DNA from: Hetaerina americana
Lineage: Eukaryota; Arthropoda; Insecta; Odonata; Calopterygidae
Direction: 5' to 3'
Assembly: GCA_022747635.1 (NCBI GenBank)
Contig: JAKTNV010000005.1
Location: 41,348,738-41,412,737, forward strand
DNA length: 64,000 nt
Shown: positions 12,441 to 25,450 of the stretch, piece after piece
How the letters are laid out: each line of letters begins with the position of its first letter
Position numbering within the stretch: the first letter of the stretch is position 1
Program-made: the position numbers and the translations under genes
Notes under the pieces: model-generated
What the model was told of the DNA's origin: nothing
The model's database searches: none
Seen by the model: the letters and a program-made list of their open reading frames with translations, nothing else

Positions 12441-14209
12441 AAAATGTCGGAAACATTTTAATGATTGGTAAATATTTTTTCAGAATGCCATTTTCAGACT
12501 AATTGAAAGAAGTTTACCATTTTCCTTGGAAACATGAATCCCCTTCATCATTCATGCTGTCGCAATTAAAATTCAATTCATTCTAAAATGGAACAGTAAG
12601 TAATTTACATTCTTCATTTTTAAAGAGTTCGAGGCTTACACTTCACTCTTATTGCTTCTAGACCCAAGTGGAATATAAACTATCCTAATGCCTTATCGCT
12701 TATGTACACATCCGTTCCATGATACCAGTTTCTCGGTAGTGCTTCGTACCTTCTGCGGCGAAATACTGTTCTTACTTACCATGGATAATTTTTTGGATAT
12801 GGATAACCTTTATAATTTTTCCTTACTGTAATTCAATATTTTTACGGTTCGAATATACTTGATATTTGATACAGATAACTTTTGGCAGTTATCTGAATGT
12901 GCCAACTCGTTTGATCATTCTATTGACACATCAGATGAATGCTGTCACTGACATCTACGCAATGTAAGTATTTTTACGTGGGCGTTCGTTTCCCTTGGAT
13001 CCCCTGTATTTTTTATGCTCTTTTTTGCCCGTTTACTATTCAATTTGTTCGGCACATTATTCTGTCTTCACTACGCCCTCTCATCCATCTTCCCGCATCC
13101 CGTATTATTTTGTCTTGATTTACTACATTACTGAGAAGTGCGGTCCAATTTAGAGAAGAAACTTCCTGGAAGTTTTGCCACTACAGGCTATCTAAATATG
13201 GCTTTCAAATGTCAAGTAAAGTTATTCAGTAAGGTTCTCGGAAACACCCTTAATGTGGTATAATAAAAAAAGAAACAAATTTGTTCTCATTTTTAACTTC
13301 TTTATCCGTTTAAGTCTATCAAACTCTATTCCGCAGCAGCGCGTTTCAGAATAAGCGTTTCTCTGCGTCTTCAATGCCCCCGGGTAAGAAGTAGCCCTCG
13401 TTTGCCTGAAGATTAATCGCTACAAAAGTGACATTTCCTCTTCCGGCGTTAAGGGGAAGGGATAAGCCGGAATTTTCGAAATTTACGCTAACCTTTGCGC
13501 TATTTTCACTGTTATGAATCATATAGGATCATTTAGTGTAATCGCTTTTATTGTGCTTGATCGCTCGCTCCAAAATTCCTTGTTGTGCCACTCAAATACA
13601 GCTATATTTTGAAAGTATTACTTCTTTTCTTTTTGTCTTGAAGACATTATTTGCTTAATGGCGCTATTACTTTTGAAAGTTACTAGTAAAAATACAGCAT
13701 TCGATTGACAGCGAAGGAACCATAATCTAAGTAACCTTGAGGCCATTCTTTTTAGTACTGTGCATGGTTATGTCCATGAAAGCGAAGCTTCTAGCGTTCC
13801 GATCTACCTATCTTGCAAAAGAAATAGTTTACTTGCAACAAGAAACTAAGACCATTTCACTCCCTGTAATGTCGTCAGATTATATGCTCAGGATATTTTC
13901 AATCGTTATTTATTTGTGGCATTATCATTTCCCACTCTGTTATACTCATATGCTTTTGTAATTCTGTTGATAGCGTGCAAGAATCAGATTTACGTTTTAA
14001 TGCTCGGAATGTAAGATCGTATATTTTTATCCATTTTTATTTGAATATTTTGCTTAATTTTTAAGATTTTTTTTATTTGAAGCCAGTTTTTAGGCGCTCT
14101 TTAGAACAGCATGGTGGAAAGTCATTGATCATGGTATAAATGCCCGCTTTCATTTCTTCTCATTACCTTTACGTGTATGTGAACCCTCTGGGTTATTTAA
14201 GTGTCAAAA
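12441..14209. other. A+T-rich spacer, nothing recognised
   Basis: The frame at 13737-13961 (74 codons) has no motif. No repeats or RNA genes were seen. Confidence 0.5.
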
Positions 14210-14770
14210 TGCGGGCATGACGAGTAAAGGAACGGAGGGAAGGCGAAGAGGGACCTCTTCTTTCAATGAAGTTCATCTCCGGGATTGTGTGTGTCCAGAC
14301 ACGTGCGCTGAACCCGATTCCCTACCCTGCCTTGCCCCTTCGACCGTCCAAAATCCTTCTTCCTCGAATTTCCTCTCCCCTGACTTGGGATCTTCGATTC
14401 TTTCCTCAACTTCCCCCCTCCCCACTCTCCCTTGCCCTCCTCCCCCGTGATCACGCCTGAGCCATCTTCCCTACCCTTTAACCCCTTCCCGCTGCGCACC
14501 CCTCCCATACATTTGTCATAACAACGATGCACACTCCTAAATCACGCAAACGATGATATACGTACGTGTTCTCGAGGTGCGTGATTCCCTCCTCCCACAT
14601 CCCTATGCCCATCCCGCTTTCCCTCTCATTCGAAAATACTCCTTTCTCTGCCTCCACCACTCCCCCGCTGCCCTGAGGCCCCGGTGGGTCGAAGCGTCGC
14701 TCACATTCTCTTCCGGAGTCGGATTCTTCACAGTCCTTCCTGGGAGAGAGACTCCTCCGGAGGAAAGGTC
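14210..14770 (+). other. C/T-rich island
   Basis: This is a long polypyrimidine stretch on the plus strand with CCCCTCC-type words. Overlapping frames in several phases (Pro/Ser-rich on plus, Gly/Arg/Glu-rich on minus) are compositional. No gene is supported. Confidence 0.55.
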
Positions 14771-15690
14771 GTTTGGGGGCTTTTTCTATTTTTTTCCTAT
14801 CCAAGAGGACGCGTCGGGATTGAGGTGATTTGCCGATCCCTCGCCCTCATTTGAGACGTTTATCATGCATTAGTGACCGAAGACGTTGAGGCAACCATTA
14901 CGTTAGTAATATATCGCTCCAATTTTTTGTCCGTGCCTTAGTTTTATATACAACAAATCAAGTGCATAACACAGCACCATTTCATGAAATATGTTTTGAT
15001 TTTTATTGGATATTCTGGCTGTTCTTAGATTTTGATGCTACGCCAATTGCTTATGATATATTATTTTATAGTTTTTCGCTATCCAGGACTTTAACCATGT
15101 CATTCACCAGGGAATTTATCTATTCCATCTCCAATACGTATCCAATAGGACTTCGACGTATTATTCGTTGCCTTCATTTACTGCAGCTGAATCATTATGT
15201 TATTCTAATAAATCCGACATTATATGCTTTCGTAACCTTGGATTCTTTACCGCGATTATGTGATGCTCAACTTTAAAAAGGGCCCTCTGCTCCAAAATAA
15301 TACCAGAAGCTTTGTATACGCTATCCTAATGTTAAAAGAATAGGCTCTATTTTTCCTTATTCTGAGGAGGATTTGATTTGGTTTTTACCGATTGGTTGAC
15401 CGAGAACAACGATATTTTTTTTCAAGAAATGAATCTTGATGAATGTCATTCTAAAAGAATATCGCTATTTGTGGCATACTTCATCTCTTACAACGGCTCC
15501 TTGAAGGAGACCAATAATTTCAAGCCCGCTACATCGTTTCGGTGACGAGGTCGTTCGGTTCGGCCTTCGAGTGATTATTTCTTCCCCTAAAATCCCTTCC
15601 ACGTGCTCAGCCCCTAGTTTGGACATCGCTGGTATTTTCCCCCGCAACCGAAAAGAGGGGAACTACGATGTGGTTTTGCGAATTAATTGA
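14771..15690. other. Spacer, nothing recognised
   Basis: A frame at 14962-15276 (104 codons) is hydrophobic and aromatic-rich but has no recognisable motif or splice context. Confidence 0.45.
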
Positions 15691-16870
15691 ATGGAACGGA
15701 CGAAGTGGACAATTGGCGCAGGGCGGTCGTTAGGGAGAGAGAAACGGTATGTGGGGGATTGAACTCAGCACCCTTTTCGAGAGGCGAAGGGGTCGTGGAC
15801 CTTGGGGTGACGTCCATCGCCATGATCCAAAAGTGGAATTAGTGAGAGGCGACGAGGAGCGCACGGGCTGTTGCGGGCGGCGTCAGCGGCGCTGAGTGAT
15901 TGGAACGCGTAAGGAAGTTAGTATGGTGACGTAGGCGAGAGTATACGCGCTTAATGTCTTTTATTTGATTTTTTTCTCTGCATATGGGAAGTTTCGGTCT
16001 GTTTTATTAGGTAACTCCGGCCCCTTGGGAACGTAGAACGGGCAACTTTCGGTCAGGGAGTAGTCGGTGTCGTGACGAGAAGTGTGGGGGTCAGCGAGAA
16101 GGGATACATGTGCATTTGTGTGTACATGTGGGTACATGTGCATGCGTGTGGCGGTAGATGGATTGGAGGGAAGGTGGCCGAAATGTTGTCGTGGTCGTCG
16201 ACGTTTCTTTGAATGATTCGAAGAAAAAAATAAGACTGCCACGTATTCAGGAAATTATTGTCGGAGCGGAAGAGGCGTCTGGGATGATGGAGTATTTTAG
16301 AGGGAGAGAAGGGGTGTTTATTTGAGGGTGGGACGATAGAGAGAAGGTCCTTTCCTTTTCAATGCGGGGAGAGTGGACAAGGAAAAGGTACCTATTCAAT
16401 GGATTGCGACGACGACGAAGAAGGATGAATTGGAGAGGGAAGGGCTGTGGATGTGTGTGTGGGTGGGGGAGGAGGTGTGCACGAGGGAGGGATATGTGAA
16501 GGGTGGAGAGATGCGTGGAGAGGGGGCGAAGATGGCCTGGGAATGGTGGAGGGAGCATTTTCCAATGGGGTCCTTTCTGTGAGGGCGGGGGTGAAGTTTT
16601 GTAGAGGTGGCCGTGGCTGGAAGGGGGGAGGGTACATTGCGTGTTTGTGTGTGCGGAGTTTGGTGGGTCGAGGTTGGGAGTTATTTGGGGAATTCCGATG
16701 TCCCTTTTGGTATAAAGAGGAGAGAGGACTTATTCAGGAAATCATTAATGTAAGCCAGTGGATGTAGGGGTGGGGGAGATCTTCTCCCCACCCCTGGAGT
16801 TTGAAGCTTTTGGGAAATAAAATGGGGCGGCTCGCAGAAGGGGAGGCTATTTGTATGGACGCAGGGAAGG
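15691..16870 (+). other. Purine-rich, CpG-containing island
   Basis: The plus strand is G/A-rich, with many GGAGG, GGGTGG and GAGAG words and a CpG-rich part at 15800-15960. Frames are low complexity (Pro/His-rich on minus, Gly/Trp/Glu-rich on plus). It could be a CpG-type regulatory island, but no transcript structure is visible. Confidence 0.45.
16105..16140 (+). repeat. Triplicated TACATGTG motif
   Basis: The octamer TACATGTG occurs at 16105-16112, 16123-16130 and 16133-16140, and the first and third copies are followed by GCAT. Each copy contains the palindrome ACATGT. The motif may bind protein or may simply be a degraded GT/AC-rich microsatellite. Confidence 0.6.
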
Positions 16871-16889
16871 GGGAACGGGAGGGCAAATC

Positions 16890-17350
16890 ATGGTGTCGCC
16901 ACGGGTAGCCTGCCCTTTTTCGACAGCAAAATGTGCCCCCAGTCCAAAAAAATGTCACCCCTCCCTCTCCTTCCTAATTTTCTGCCACACTCGGGAACTT
17001 CACCCCAACCACGAAGGGAGTGAAGGGGGTGAAGTCCTCTTGCTCCTCCTCCTCCCGCCACCACCTTATGCACTCTCCCGATCTCCCCAAACCTTTCAGC
17101 ATAACTTAGCCAGTTCAGCGGGGCAGTTCACCCCATCCTAATATTAACGCATCCGATTCCACCTACTGCTTCCAATCCCTAATCCCTCTTCTCCTGCACG
17201 CCTCCCCGTTCCCCCTTTTTAAACCACCCTCTTGAGCTAGTACGGGCCGTTTGCCGCCATCCCCTGGAAACTCTCCCCAGCGGTCTCTTTTTTAGTCCTA
17301 TCTAAGGACCTAATCCCCTTTTGCATCTCTTCTCCATCCATTTCTATAAT
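16890..17350 (+). other. Pyrimidine-rich island (opposite skew to 15691-16870)
   Basis: The plus strand switches from purine-rich to C/T-rich just after 16870. No credible gene is present. Confidence 0.5.
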
Positions 17351-18555
17351 TCCCTCCGGCAATCCGTTGTTTTTTGACTATTCGAAAAGTATGCAAGCAA
17401 CCGAATATTTTTTTCATTCGAAATATTTATTCTTCTTAAAATGTTACTTAAACTATTCGCTGCTTACATTAATTAGATCATTCACCTTAAGTTTTGGGTC
17501 ATATGTTTTGTAGAGTGAAAGATAACTGCTGATGTTCGCACTTCCAGAGAAGAGAAAGGCGTTTAAATACATGTAGCGTCTTCAAAGCATGCGATGCAGA
17601 TAGATTGAAGAAGGGATTTGATCTGGACTGAGGTAGACAATTGTTATTACGTGTAGGAAATGGCTTGCGGTAATTACATAGTGCTGAGTGGGAGTATCGA
17701 GCATAATCACGAATTATCAACTTGCTATTCCATATATTCCGTCGTTTAGTTCGAATTGTGATTCCATAGAATTCATGCCACCTATGTAATCAAAATGTTC
17801 AGATTACTGGAAACCTTCGAATTATTTCACAATTGAGATTTTCTGCCTAAGTCTTTGATTCTACAATTGAGCTTTACTGTCCGCTTTTGGTTTTTCATGA
17901 ACCTAATGTGGAATTTTTAAAAGCAATTTTTACGAAGATTTAGCAAATGATTTTGCCTATTTCTAGTGCATTTACGAAAGATTCTCACTCTACCCTACAG
18001 GGTACCTCATAACCATTTGGACTACGGTGTTATTAGCATCTGAAGAGAAGAGCGGAAAGTAAGAAAAAATGAAAATGAATATTCTGTATACCATTGAAGA
18101 TAAAATATTGTTTATTTTCAATTCAACCTCATAACCTCCACATGGTTTTATGGAATAGGTACGCAGGTTTTACTCCAGCTCGGTGATATTTGTGATTCAG
18201 AGATCAGGGAAAGGAAAAGGTTTTCTAATTTTGAAACACCCTCATTCTACGGACCAATCTAATAAATGTGCCGCAAATGATTTTAAAATCTAAGAATAAT
18301 ATTTACTTCAGTGAACACGTAAAATATCTTGATGCTCCCACCTGAAACAATTAACTAATTAACTTGGTGTAAAACAAAAATGTTTATGTTCCAGTGTTCC
18401 ATCGCTGTGTTTTGCTTAGTTTTTAGACGTCAGGTCTGATGGTGTATTATATATTAGTTTCCATCTACCCTACTCTGCCGTGGCAAAAGAAATGAGATAT
18501 GATTGGTTGGTTGGACGAGGACATGGGAGGTCGGTAGACTTGCAGTGGGGGATGT
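17351..18555. other. A+T-rich spacer, nothing recognised
   Basis: No repeat, RNA gene or exon could be supported on either strand. Confidence 0.5.
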
Positions 18556-19180
18556 GAGGAGGGAGTCGTGTGATGGAGTGGGATAATTGCGTACCGTCGA
18601 GAAGAGTAGCTAGGGGAAAAATATTCACGCTTACGAGGCGCACGAGTGCATATGGCAGTCTCGTTACCTTGTCAACGAACTACCCACGATCTCTGAAAGC
18701 CTCCGTGCACGCTCCTCCTTCCCCTCCCCCTTCCCATGCCTCCAACACTCAGGCAAAAGCACGCTCCCACTCAGAGGCCACCCGTCGCTCTTACTCCCTC
18801 CCTCAGTTCCCTCTGCGTGGCCAAACCCCAGCGAAAACCCCCGAAAACGTTTAATGTCCTTGATGAAGTGAAACGCGACCTCCCGTCCCGCTGCGAGAGC
18901 TTCCCACTCCCCTCCCGCTCCTCTGCCAACCCATCGCCGCCCGTCCTACCCTCTCTTGTCCCATGCCGCCGCTACCCTCCCCCTCCTCTCTTCTCATTCC
19001 GCCAGCCCTTCCTACCTTCATTCCAGCCGGTCGGGCCGTTGTGACGCGAGCGTGCTCACGTCTCATTAACCACCACTTTAGGGAACGTTTGAATCTGAGG
19101 TTTGTCACGTTTTGCGCTATTCATCACAGGGGAGTTGGGACCCGCCTCCCTTCCGGGTCGCGCTTTGCTTGAGCCGAACC
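18556..19180 (+). other. C/T-rich, CpG-containing island
   Basis: Polypyrimidine words dominate 18700-19020 and CpG is enriched. Overlapping frames are Pro/Ser/Arg-rich and compositional. Confidence 0.5.
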
Positions 19181-20557
19181 TCTCAAACCATAATGTATAT
19201 TCGACCCTGTTTATTACCTCCGAAGTAACAATTCGGCTAATTATCGGTTCATGGGCAAATTTCATTGTTATTCTCCTTTTATGGGGAGGATTTCAAAATG
19301 GATGATAGTATGGAAAATTATCGGGATCTAAAGCATATTTCTTATTTTTTACTCTACCGTCGGGTTTTCCATTTACTACCACGCCCCTGGGATATGACTC
19401 TATAGTGGATACAGTCGCGCATTCTGGGCGGAAGTGACGATTTAAGTCAATTCATGAATACATCATTTAATTCAGTTAATGCTTGATTCATTTAATTAAT
19501 TGTTCGATTTACGCCGCGTTCAATGTAGTTCATGCCATTTGTATGATACCTTCTCGCGAAACGTCTATTATTGATTATCAAAGAAATTTAGATAGTATTC
19601 CAGTGCAAAATGCAAAATTAATGATGCTATCTGGGTGAAGCCTGTGTAGCCATGCGGTGGTTCAGTAGCTTTCGCTATGTAATCCGAAAAATGATATCAG
19701 AGTTCTGCCTTAATTATTAAATTTTGTTTTATAAATCATATATTCTTCACTGCAATGGCTTCTCTTTTTTATCGAGAATGGTTTTAAAACCAATTTTCCG
19801 TATTGGTTTTCGATAACTACATATTAGATGAAGGATTTTCACTGCTATCGGCTTTTCCATCAGCGCAGGTCTTTCAGTGGATTTTACTGACTCCTATAGG
19901 AAAGAAATACGTTGAGACGAAGGGTATATTAATAGTATGTAAGTAGTTCTTTTCAATGAACGTTCGCTTCTTAATCTTACAGGAAAACCAAAATCCGCGT
20001 TTTTCTCGCCACAGTCCAATATTTGCAGGTTTTCTTTTCGCCAGTGGGGAAAATATTACAGCGATTTCTTTTCCCGTGAGACGTTATATTGACATTATCG
20101 CTGTCCACACACTTAAATGGGTTCAATATTTATTTTCCAGACCAATCGGAGGTTGTCTAAAACATATTTTTCGACAGGTTATACAAAAGTGAAAGGTCGG
20201 CGTCGTCGAAGAGAGTGCTGAGGCTGGAGGCTTCGCGTTAAATTGTGAAAAGGGTATTGATGGGTTTTTAAGGCTCGATCATGAGCCAGTCACGATAGAT
20301 CGTCGTCACGATAGCGCATCGGAAAGCGCTAAAAGAGGGTTCAAGGGAGGGTGCTTGAGAACGGGGAAAGCATATCTTGGGAGATCCATTAGGACGTCGA
20401 CGTGGGAGAAATGCAAATGGACCGGAGATTTAATGAATGTGAAGTCAATCAATCACTCATTAGCAGGCCCGTTGAAAGTTGGTGAAAGAAAATTTAAGCG
20501 TAACTTTTTATAGTCATGGCCATATTGACGCCTTTAAGATGTTTCCGCGCGTGTGGT
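19181..20557. other. Spacer with one small hairpin
   Basis: Nothing coding is recognised. A 9-bp inverted repeat, AAAACCAAT (19786-19794) with ATTGGTTTT (19802-19810), forms a small hairpin with a 7-base loop and overlaps the palindrome GGTTTTAAAACC. Confidence 0.45.
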
Positions 20558-20877
20558 TTGACGAATGGTAGTAGTAGTTTTGAGGGGAGGCGACCGACAG
20601 CTAAGGTCATTTGCGCCATAGGGGAAGGACAGGAAAGGATGAAGGGTGGAGAGAAACCCGGCGTCGGCATTAGCCTACTCTTTACGAAAGGCGCCAAGGG
20701 GTCCGCGGCTTAACGTCCCATCCGACGGACGGCGTACTCACCCAAAGTGCCCTCCACAAAGCACCTCACGTAGGGATCGAGATACCTCTGAAAAATATTC
20801 AACACCGCCGGGATTTGAACCCGCGCCCTCAGGGTGGGAAGCCAGTACGTTAGCCCCCGCACCATCTCGATCCCCTT
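20558..20877 (-). repeat. tRNA-derived SINE with a long conserved-looking body
   Basis: On the minus strand the element begins with a tRNA-like head: a box-A-like GGTGCGGGGGCTAACG and an exact box B, GGTTCAAATCC, whose complement lies at 20811-20821. A body of about 240 bp follows, including the phrases GGGACGTTAAGCCG, AGTAGGCTAATGCCGACG and GACCTTAGCTGTCGGTCG. It ends in a short ACTACTACTACC tail. Head, unrelated body and simple tail are the normal order of a tRNA SINE transcribed by RNA polymerase III and mobilised by a partner LINE. The body matches phrases I recall from other arthropod SINEs, but I cannot name the family. Confidence 0.65.
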
Positions 20878-21940
20878 GACGAATGGATAAAAGAACTAAT
20901 CCATAGGGTGAACCTGAAGAGTATCGCCGATAGGGAAAAAAAATAATTTGTTCTCAAAACTAGTTGTGCTTGCATGAAAAGCCCTTAGGTCACAGTAGGC
21001 CGGTGAAGCTTAAAATAATGAGAAATGACCCTCCAGATCGACCGATTTCTGGAACATTGCTGGTCTCATTTCTGCAGGCAGCTTGAATGTTGATAGAGCG
21101 CAGACGTGACACTGGACGGAGTTGTCGCGGATTTCTAGGATGTCGTAAAATCGTTTGGTAGCAACCACTGTATGCAATAGATAGTCTTGATTTATTCTTA
21201 AGTAATTTATTTTCGCTCTCGTTTCTTGAAAATTTCAATCTTGCCAGAGTTCTACTTTTTCTTCATTCATTCTATGACACTCGAAATGCCCCTGTCATTA
21301 ATGCTCATCCTAAAGCTGTGAATTATATTCCGCTTTCAAAGATCTTACTGCGAATGCTCGCCAATGTAAATGAAACTTCGACAATACACCAGCATGGAAA
21401 GAAACGATTTACTGAGTTGTCATTCGTTCACAATGATATATGCAATAGCCTATTCATTGATCATGCGTGAAAATTGATCTGTATTACATTTCATTTGCAG
21501 GAAAGTGTGTTCAACTAACAGGAATGAGTTTGGAATTGTATGCGTGTATGCATTTATTTCGAAGGGTCGTAGCTTGATAAATAAGGAGAATGACATCATG
21601 TTGCTTAATGACTAACGTGATTGATATGCCAGTTATTTGAATTTGCAATATGGAATAATAGCGATCAAGTAACATAACGGCGAGCATCCATTTTCTTTAT
21701 AAATCTTCGGATAAGATGTTGATTACCCCTTCACTGTGATCAGGTAGTCATCTTTCGTGAGCAAGGCTTTATGGAGGACCGTAAAAATGGTAGAAGCGGA
21801 TGAAAAGCATTGTTTTCCTTTAAAATAATTATGCATGCTTGGCGGCGGACCCCTTGGAATGGTCCGCCTTTCTTATAAAAACAGTCTGAGATGGATAGGT
21901 GCATACCAACCAATCTAAACGAAATCGACGGAATGAGAGG
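20878..21940. other. Spacer, nothing recognised
   Basis: Short frames only (for example 20990-21238 on minus), without motifs. Confidence 0.45.
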
Positions 21941-22760
21941 ATAAGAAACCGACTTTCGGCACTGCTTTCTTCTGGCGTGAGGATCGAGCGGTTGATGGGG
22001 ATTGGAGAGAAAAGAGAGAATGGAAGGAGTTTCGGACGCCACGGAGGATGATGACTATTCAAGGAGTTAGATGGGGCGTGGGGTCCGAATGAGGGGATGA
22101 GACGTTAGGTGGGTGGCGGTTTTGTGCTCCGCGGAGGGAAGATGAAGACTGATGGCGAGTAAGGGCGGGAGAGGGGGAGGAGAAGTGGGTCGGAGGGGTG
22201 AAGACAGAAGAGAAAAGGAGTTGGAAGCAGGAAAGAGGCGAGGGTCGTGGGCGGTTGGGAAATGAGAGTGGGGTGGGGGAATGTTTCAACGCGGGAGTCC
22301 CTGTGAATGACGTGAAGAGCATCAGTTGGACGTAAGTGTGGGAAGGAGTGGAGGAAACCCAGACATCCACCCTTCTACATCTCCCTCCTCCCCTTGTTTC
22401 CATTCCCAACCTCTTTTTTTCCTTACACCCACCGGCAAACTCTCCCCCTCATCATCTCTCCCCCTGCTTAGTCTGCTTCCCCTTTCCACCCTCCCCTCTC
22501 CCAGAACCCCCTCCGTCCCACCCGCTGCAACGAAGGAGAGACGGAGATTAATATGGAGAATCGGGCGGAGGCGGGGCGAGAAAGAGGGGACTGGAGACAG
22601 GTTGTGTAATGCAAAAACCCAAGTAGTAAAGGAGGGGTGGAAGGAAGAAGTTAAAGGGTTTCGTGCCGATGAGGTAGGGAGGTGGACACGCGGCAGTCCC
22701 TGGGAACGGGACCAAAAACGAGGGCTATGTGATGGAGAGAGAGTGGGGAGAGGGTGAGGT
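21941..22760. other. Skew-switching island: purine, pyrimidine, purine
   Basis: The plus strand is G/A-rich at about 21960-22340, C/T-rich at 22360-22530 and G/A-rich again at 22540-22760. The 143- and 116-codon frames here are low complexity. No gene is supported. Confidence 0.5.
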
Positions 22761-24873
22761 GATTATGTTGATGGATTTATTTAAGTGCTCTGTTATTGCG
22801 TCCTCTATCGAGTGGGCAATTTCTATTTGACTTCGAATATGTCTAAGGCCTCTGAGACACTATTAAGTCAATAAAAATAACGAGCTCTGGCCCATTTAAT
22901 ATTTTATCATGATGGATAGGAATCAACAGAGATAGAATTGGATAATGATGTAGATTACCAGAGGAAATTTTGGGAAGTTACTTTCCTAAAGGCCTAACTT
23001 TTGTCCTGTAATTTTTGGGGAATTAATTTTTCATTATGAAGTTTAAGCAAATACACCTTTCACAATGCGTCTACAACTCGAGGAAAATCTTTCATTACTT
23101 TTAATCGAAACCCTTAAATAACGATAAATATTTTTATGCACAAATTGGCATTCTGCTAATGGTTAAAAATATTATCGGAGTTTCAGGCCTGAATTCCATT
23201 CGGAGGCATTAGGGGAAAAAATCGAGAGGCAACAAGATCTGTAACCAAGACAGAAAGCATATTAAATAAGGCATCCACGCCTTCACATATTAATCCGCGA
23301 TCTACACAAAGTTGAAGAAACGCTAGTTGGTGATGTGGTAGGGCATATCTCTTGGTAGCACTGGGAGAAAGAGAGGAGGAGAAGGATATGGGTGGAGTAG
23401 GTCAGAACGGCGCTCTCTGGCCGGTGGGGAGATTCCCTGGCTGGAAGTGGACAGACTGACGAAGGCGGGCTCCGGGGCGTGTGCTGGCTTGTCGTCCCAC
23501 TGCGGACGAAGGATATGGCCAAGTACTCGCGTGGGTCGGATGAAGGAGACGAGAGGTGGATGGTTCGCAGGATGGCTTTTAAAGAAAAGAAAATGACAAG
23601 AGTGAGCGGGTGCTTTTGGGTGGCGCGCATAATTTCCACCCTATTTAACAAAACATTTATACGGACTCCGGAGCACACAAAAGGGAAAGAAGGACTTCCA
23701 CGGACGTTTTGCCCCTTTTCTTTGCATGCGTTCCGAAGCCCACACGCCATGCTCATCCGTCTGTATTTCTCGTAGACGTCGGGGGAGAAGACAAAGATCA
23801 CTTCATTCCGAAACGATTACCCGTGGAAACGTAATTGGCGGGAATGGCCGCGTGAAGGAATTAATTAAAGAAAAGGCTAATGTGAATGGATCGGCTGGTT
23901 GAAACTTCTCGCCTAATCGGAGTAAGGGTGTCAATTCTCTATCCGTATTAGAGCTCGTCATTCTGCACGTTGGGATTTTATTTTCTGAGAAGAATCGATT
24001 GAAGACGAATGATATAACCAATGGTCGAGTTGTGCAAATGGTAAAGCGGATGACTCGAACTTGCTGATTTTTTGTACAGTCATCTGTCTCCTGCATGGTT
24101 AGAGCGACAGAGATCATATCTGGTTTTTTAATCGATTATTTCTCCAACTCGAACGGACCGCTTCATCCGTAGTTGACATCGTGGCTAAAATTGTGGCAAC
24201 ATGTGGTCAGCTGCATTGTAGATTCAATGAAGAGTGATAAATTCCTCAGTGAGATTTATCATCTCGGTTCGGAGTTGGGGTCTAAACTTTATGCACGTTT
24301 ACATTGTTTGTTGCATATAAAAATTTCCGTTAAACTTCACATCTAAGTACTTTTAATTTAAGGAAGTTTGTTACTCTCTAGAAGAATAATACCTTCTGTC
24401 ATCTCTGATTATATTTTTACTCTTATCATGATAATTTTATTGTAATGTAAATTACTCAAATTAGTTGTTTATCTTTCGTTGATATAGGTGATTTTACAGA
24501 GCTATTTGCCATGATCCCAATTAATATCGATAACTTATATTTCATTATGGAGAGGTTCCCGAGTAATAATTATTAATCTTTGCAATTCGTTGAAAGGAAA
24601 TTTATTTCATCGTGTATTTATTGTATTTATTTTTTCGCTGCCACGTCATGGCGGTAGAGGCTCAAATCAGGCATATGTAGCTATGTGACTGGACGTAATT
24701 CGCGGATGTTAAAAAGAAACGTTTAACTGGCTGCTTAATGAGGGCAATTGAAATGATTTTTTTGGGGGAAGAGATAATTTTCAAGGTCCTCTTTTGCCCA
24801 CCCAAGAATCGCCCCTTGCTGTTCTTTGTCCGTCTTCAAACATTTTTATCATCCCTTTGTGCCCATCGCCATG
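22761..24873. other. Spacer with a G+C-richer segment at 23330-23780
   Basis: The stretch 23330-23780 carries a 172-codon minus-strand frame (23283-23801) and a 98-codon plus-strand frame. Neither shows a domain or a usable start context, and the minus frame is partly Ser/Pro-rich. A weak box-A-like phrase at about 24034-24050 has no box B. The rest is A+T-rich. Confidence 0.35.
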
Positions 24874-24926
24874 CTTGATTGGATGACCACGAGAGCGCCA
24901 CCGGTGGGTCTTGTGGTCCAATCAAG
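24874..24926 (+). other. Imperfect hairpin with nested palindrome
   Basis: CTTGATTGGATGACCAC (24874-24890) pairs with GTGGTCCAATCAAG (24913-24926), apart from a short bulge. The loop contains the perfect palindrome CCACCGGTGG (24898-24907). Two inverted CCAAT-type sequences (ATTGG and CCAAT) sit in the stem. It could be a paired CCAAT-box regulatory site, an RNA hairpin or a mobile-element remnant. Confidence 0.5.
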
Positions 24927-25450
24927 GGACAAGGGTAGAAAGAGTTGCCGAAGATCTCTCTCTGCCAGAGAGGGGCCATTAAACATGGTTACGGCCCTTC
25001 CCAATTTACCTAATTGACAGGAGGTTGAAGGCATGCCGTGTGGCATATGAGGGAGCGGAAGATAGCGCCCGCGCGGGTTGTGTGCGCGCCCCCTCACTAG
25101 TTTTATGTATTTTTTTCCTACCGTTGGATCCATTGGATGGGGGAGCTCGGGAGAAGAGAAAGGGCGATGCTGACGAATGACTCCGAGTCGTGGGCTTGAG
25201 CGGGGAATGGCATGCATGCGGCCAGATTCGATCTATCCTTCTCCCCCTCCCCTCCACTCCCACCTGCTTGAAAACCCCCCGACTGCTGAGAAATAGACGG
25301 ATGTAGTCGTCTAATTCAGTGAAAAGAACGAAACTAACTCACTGTGTGTTTGTGTGTGGGCCGCATCCCTGGTCCCGTTTAACCATCGTGCTTTTTCGCC
25401 ACGATGGGAGGCAATAGGGGGAGAGGGAGTATGAAGTGGGCGTGTTCCCG
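24927..25450. other. CpG-containing, G+C-richer segment
   Basis: CpG is frequent (GCGCCCGCGCGG near 25064-25076) and frames are short and low complexity. It adjoins the 24874-24926 hairpin and could be a regulatory island, but nothing proves this. Confidence 0.3.

Noticed and set aside
20811..20821. A true tRNA gene on the minus strand at the box B near 20811
   Set aside because: The flanking sequence does not fold into a complete cloverleaf by eye and a long body follows, so it is a SINE head. The same reasoning rejected tRNA genes at 33220, 44463, 45094, 54679 and 55696.
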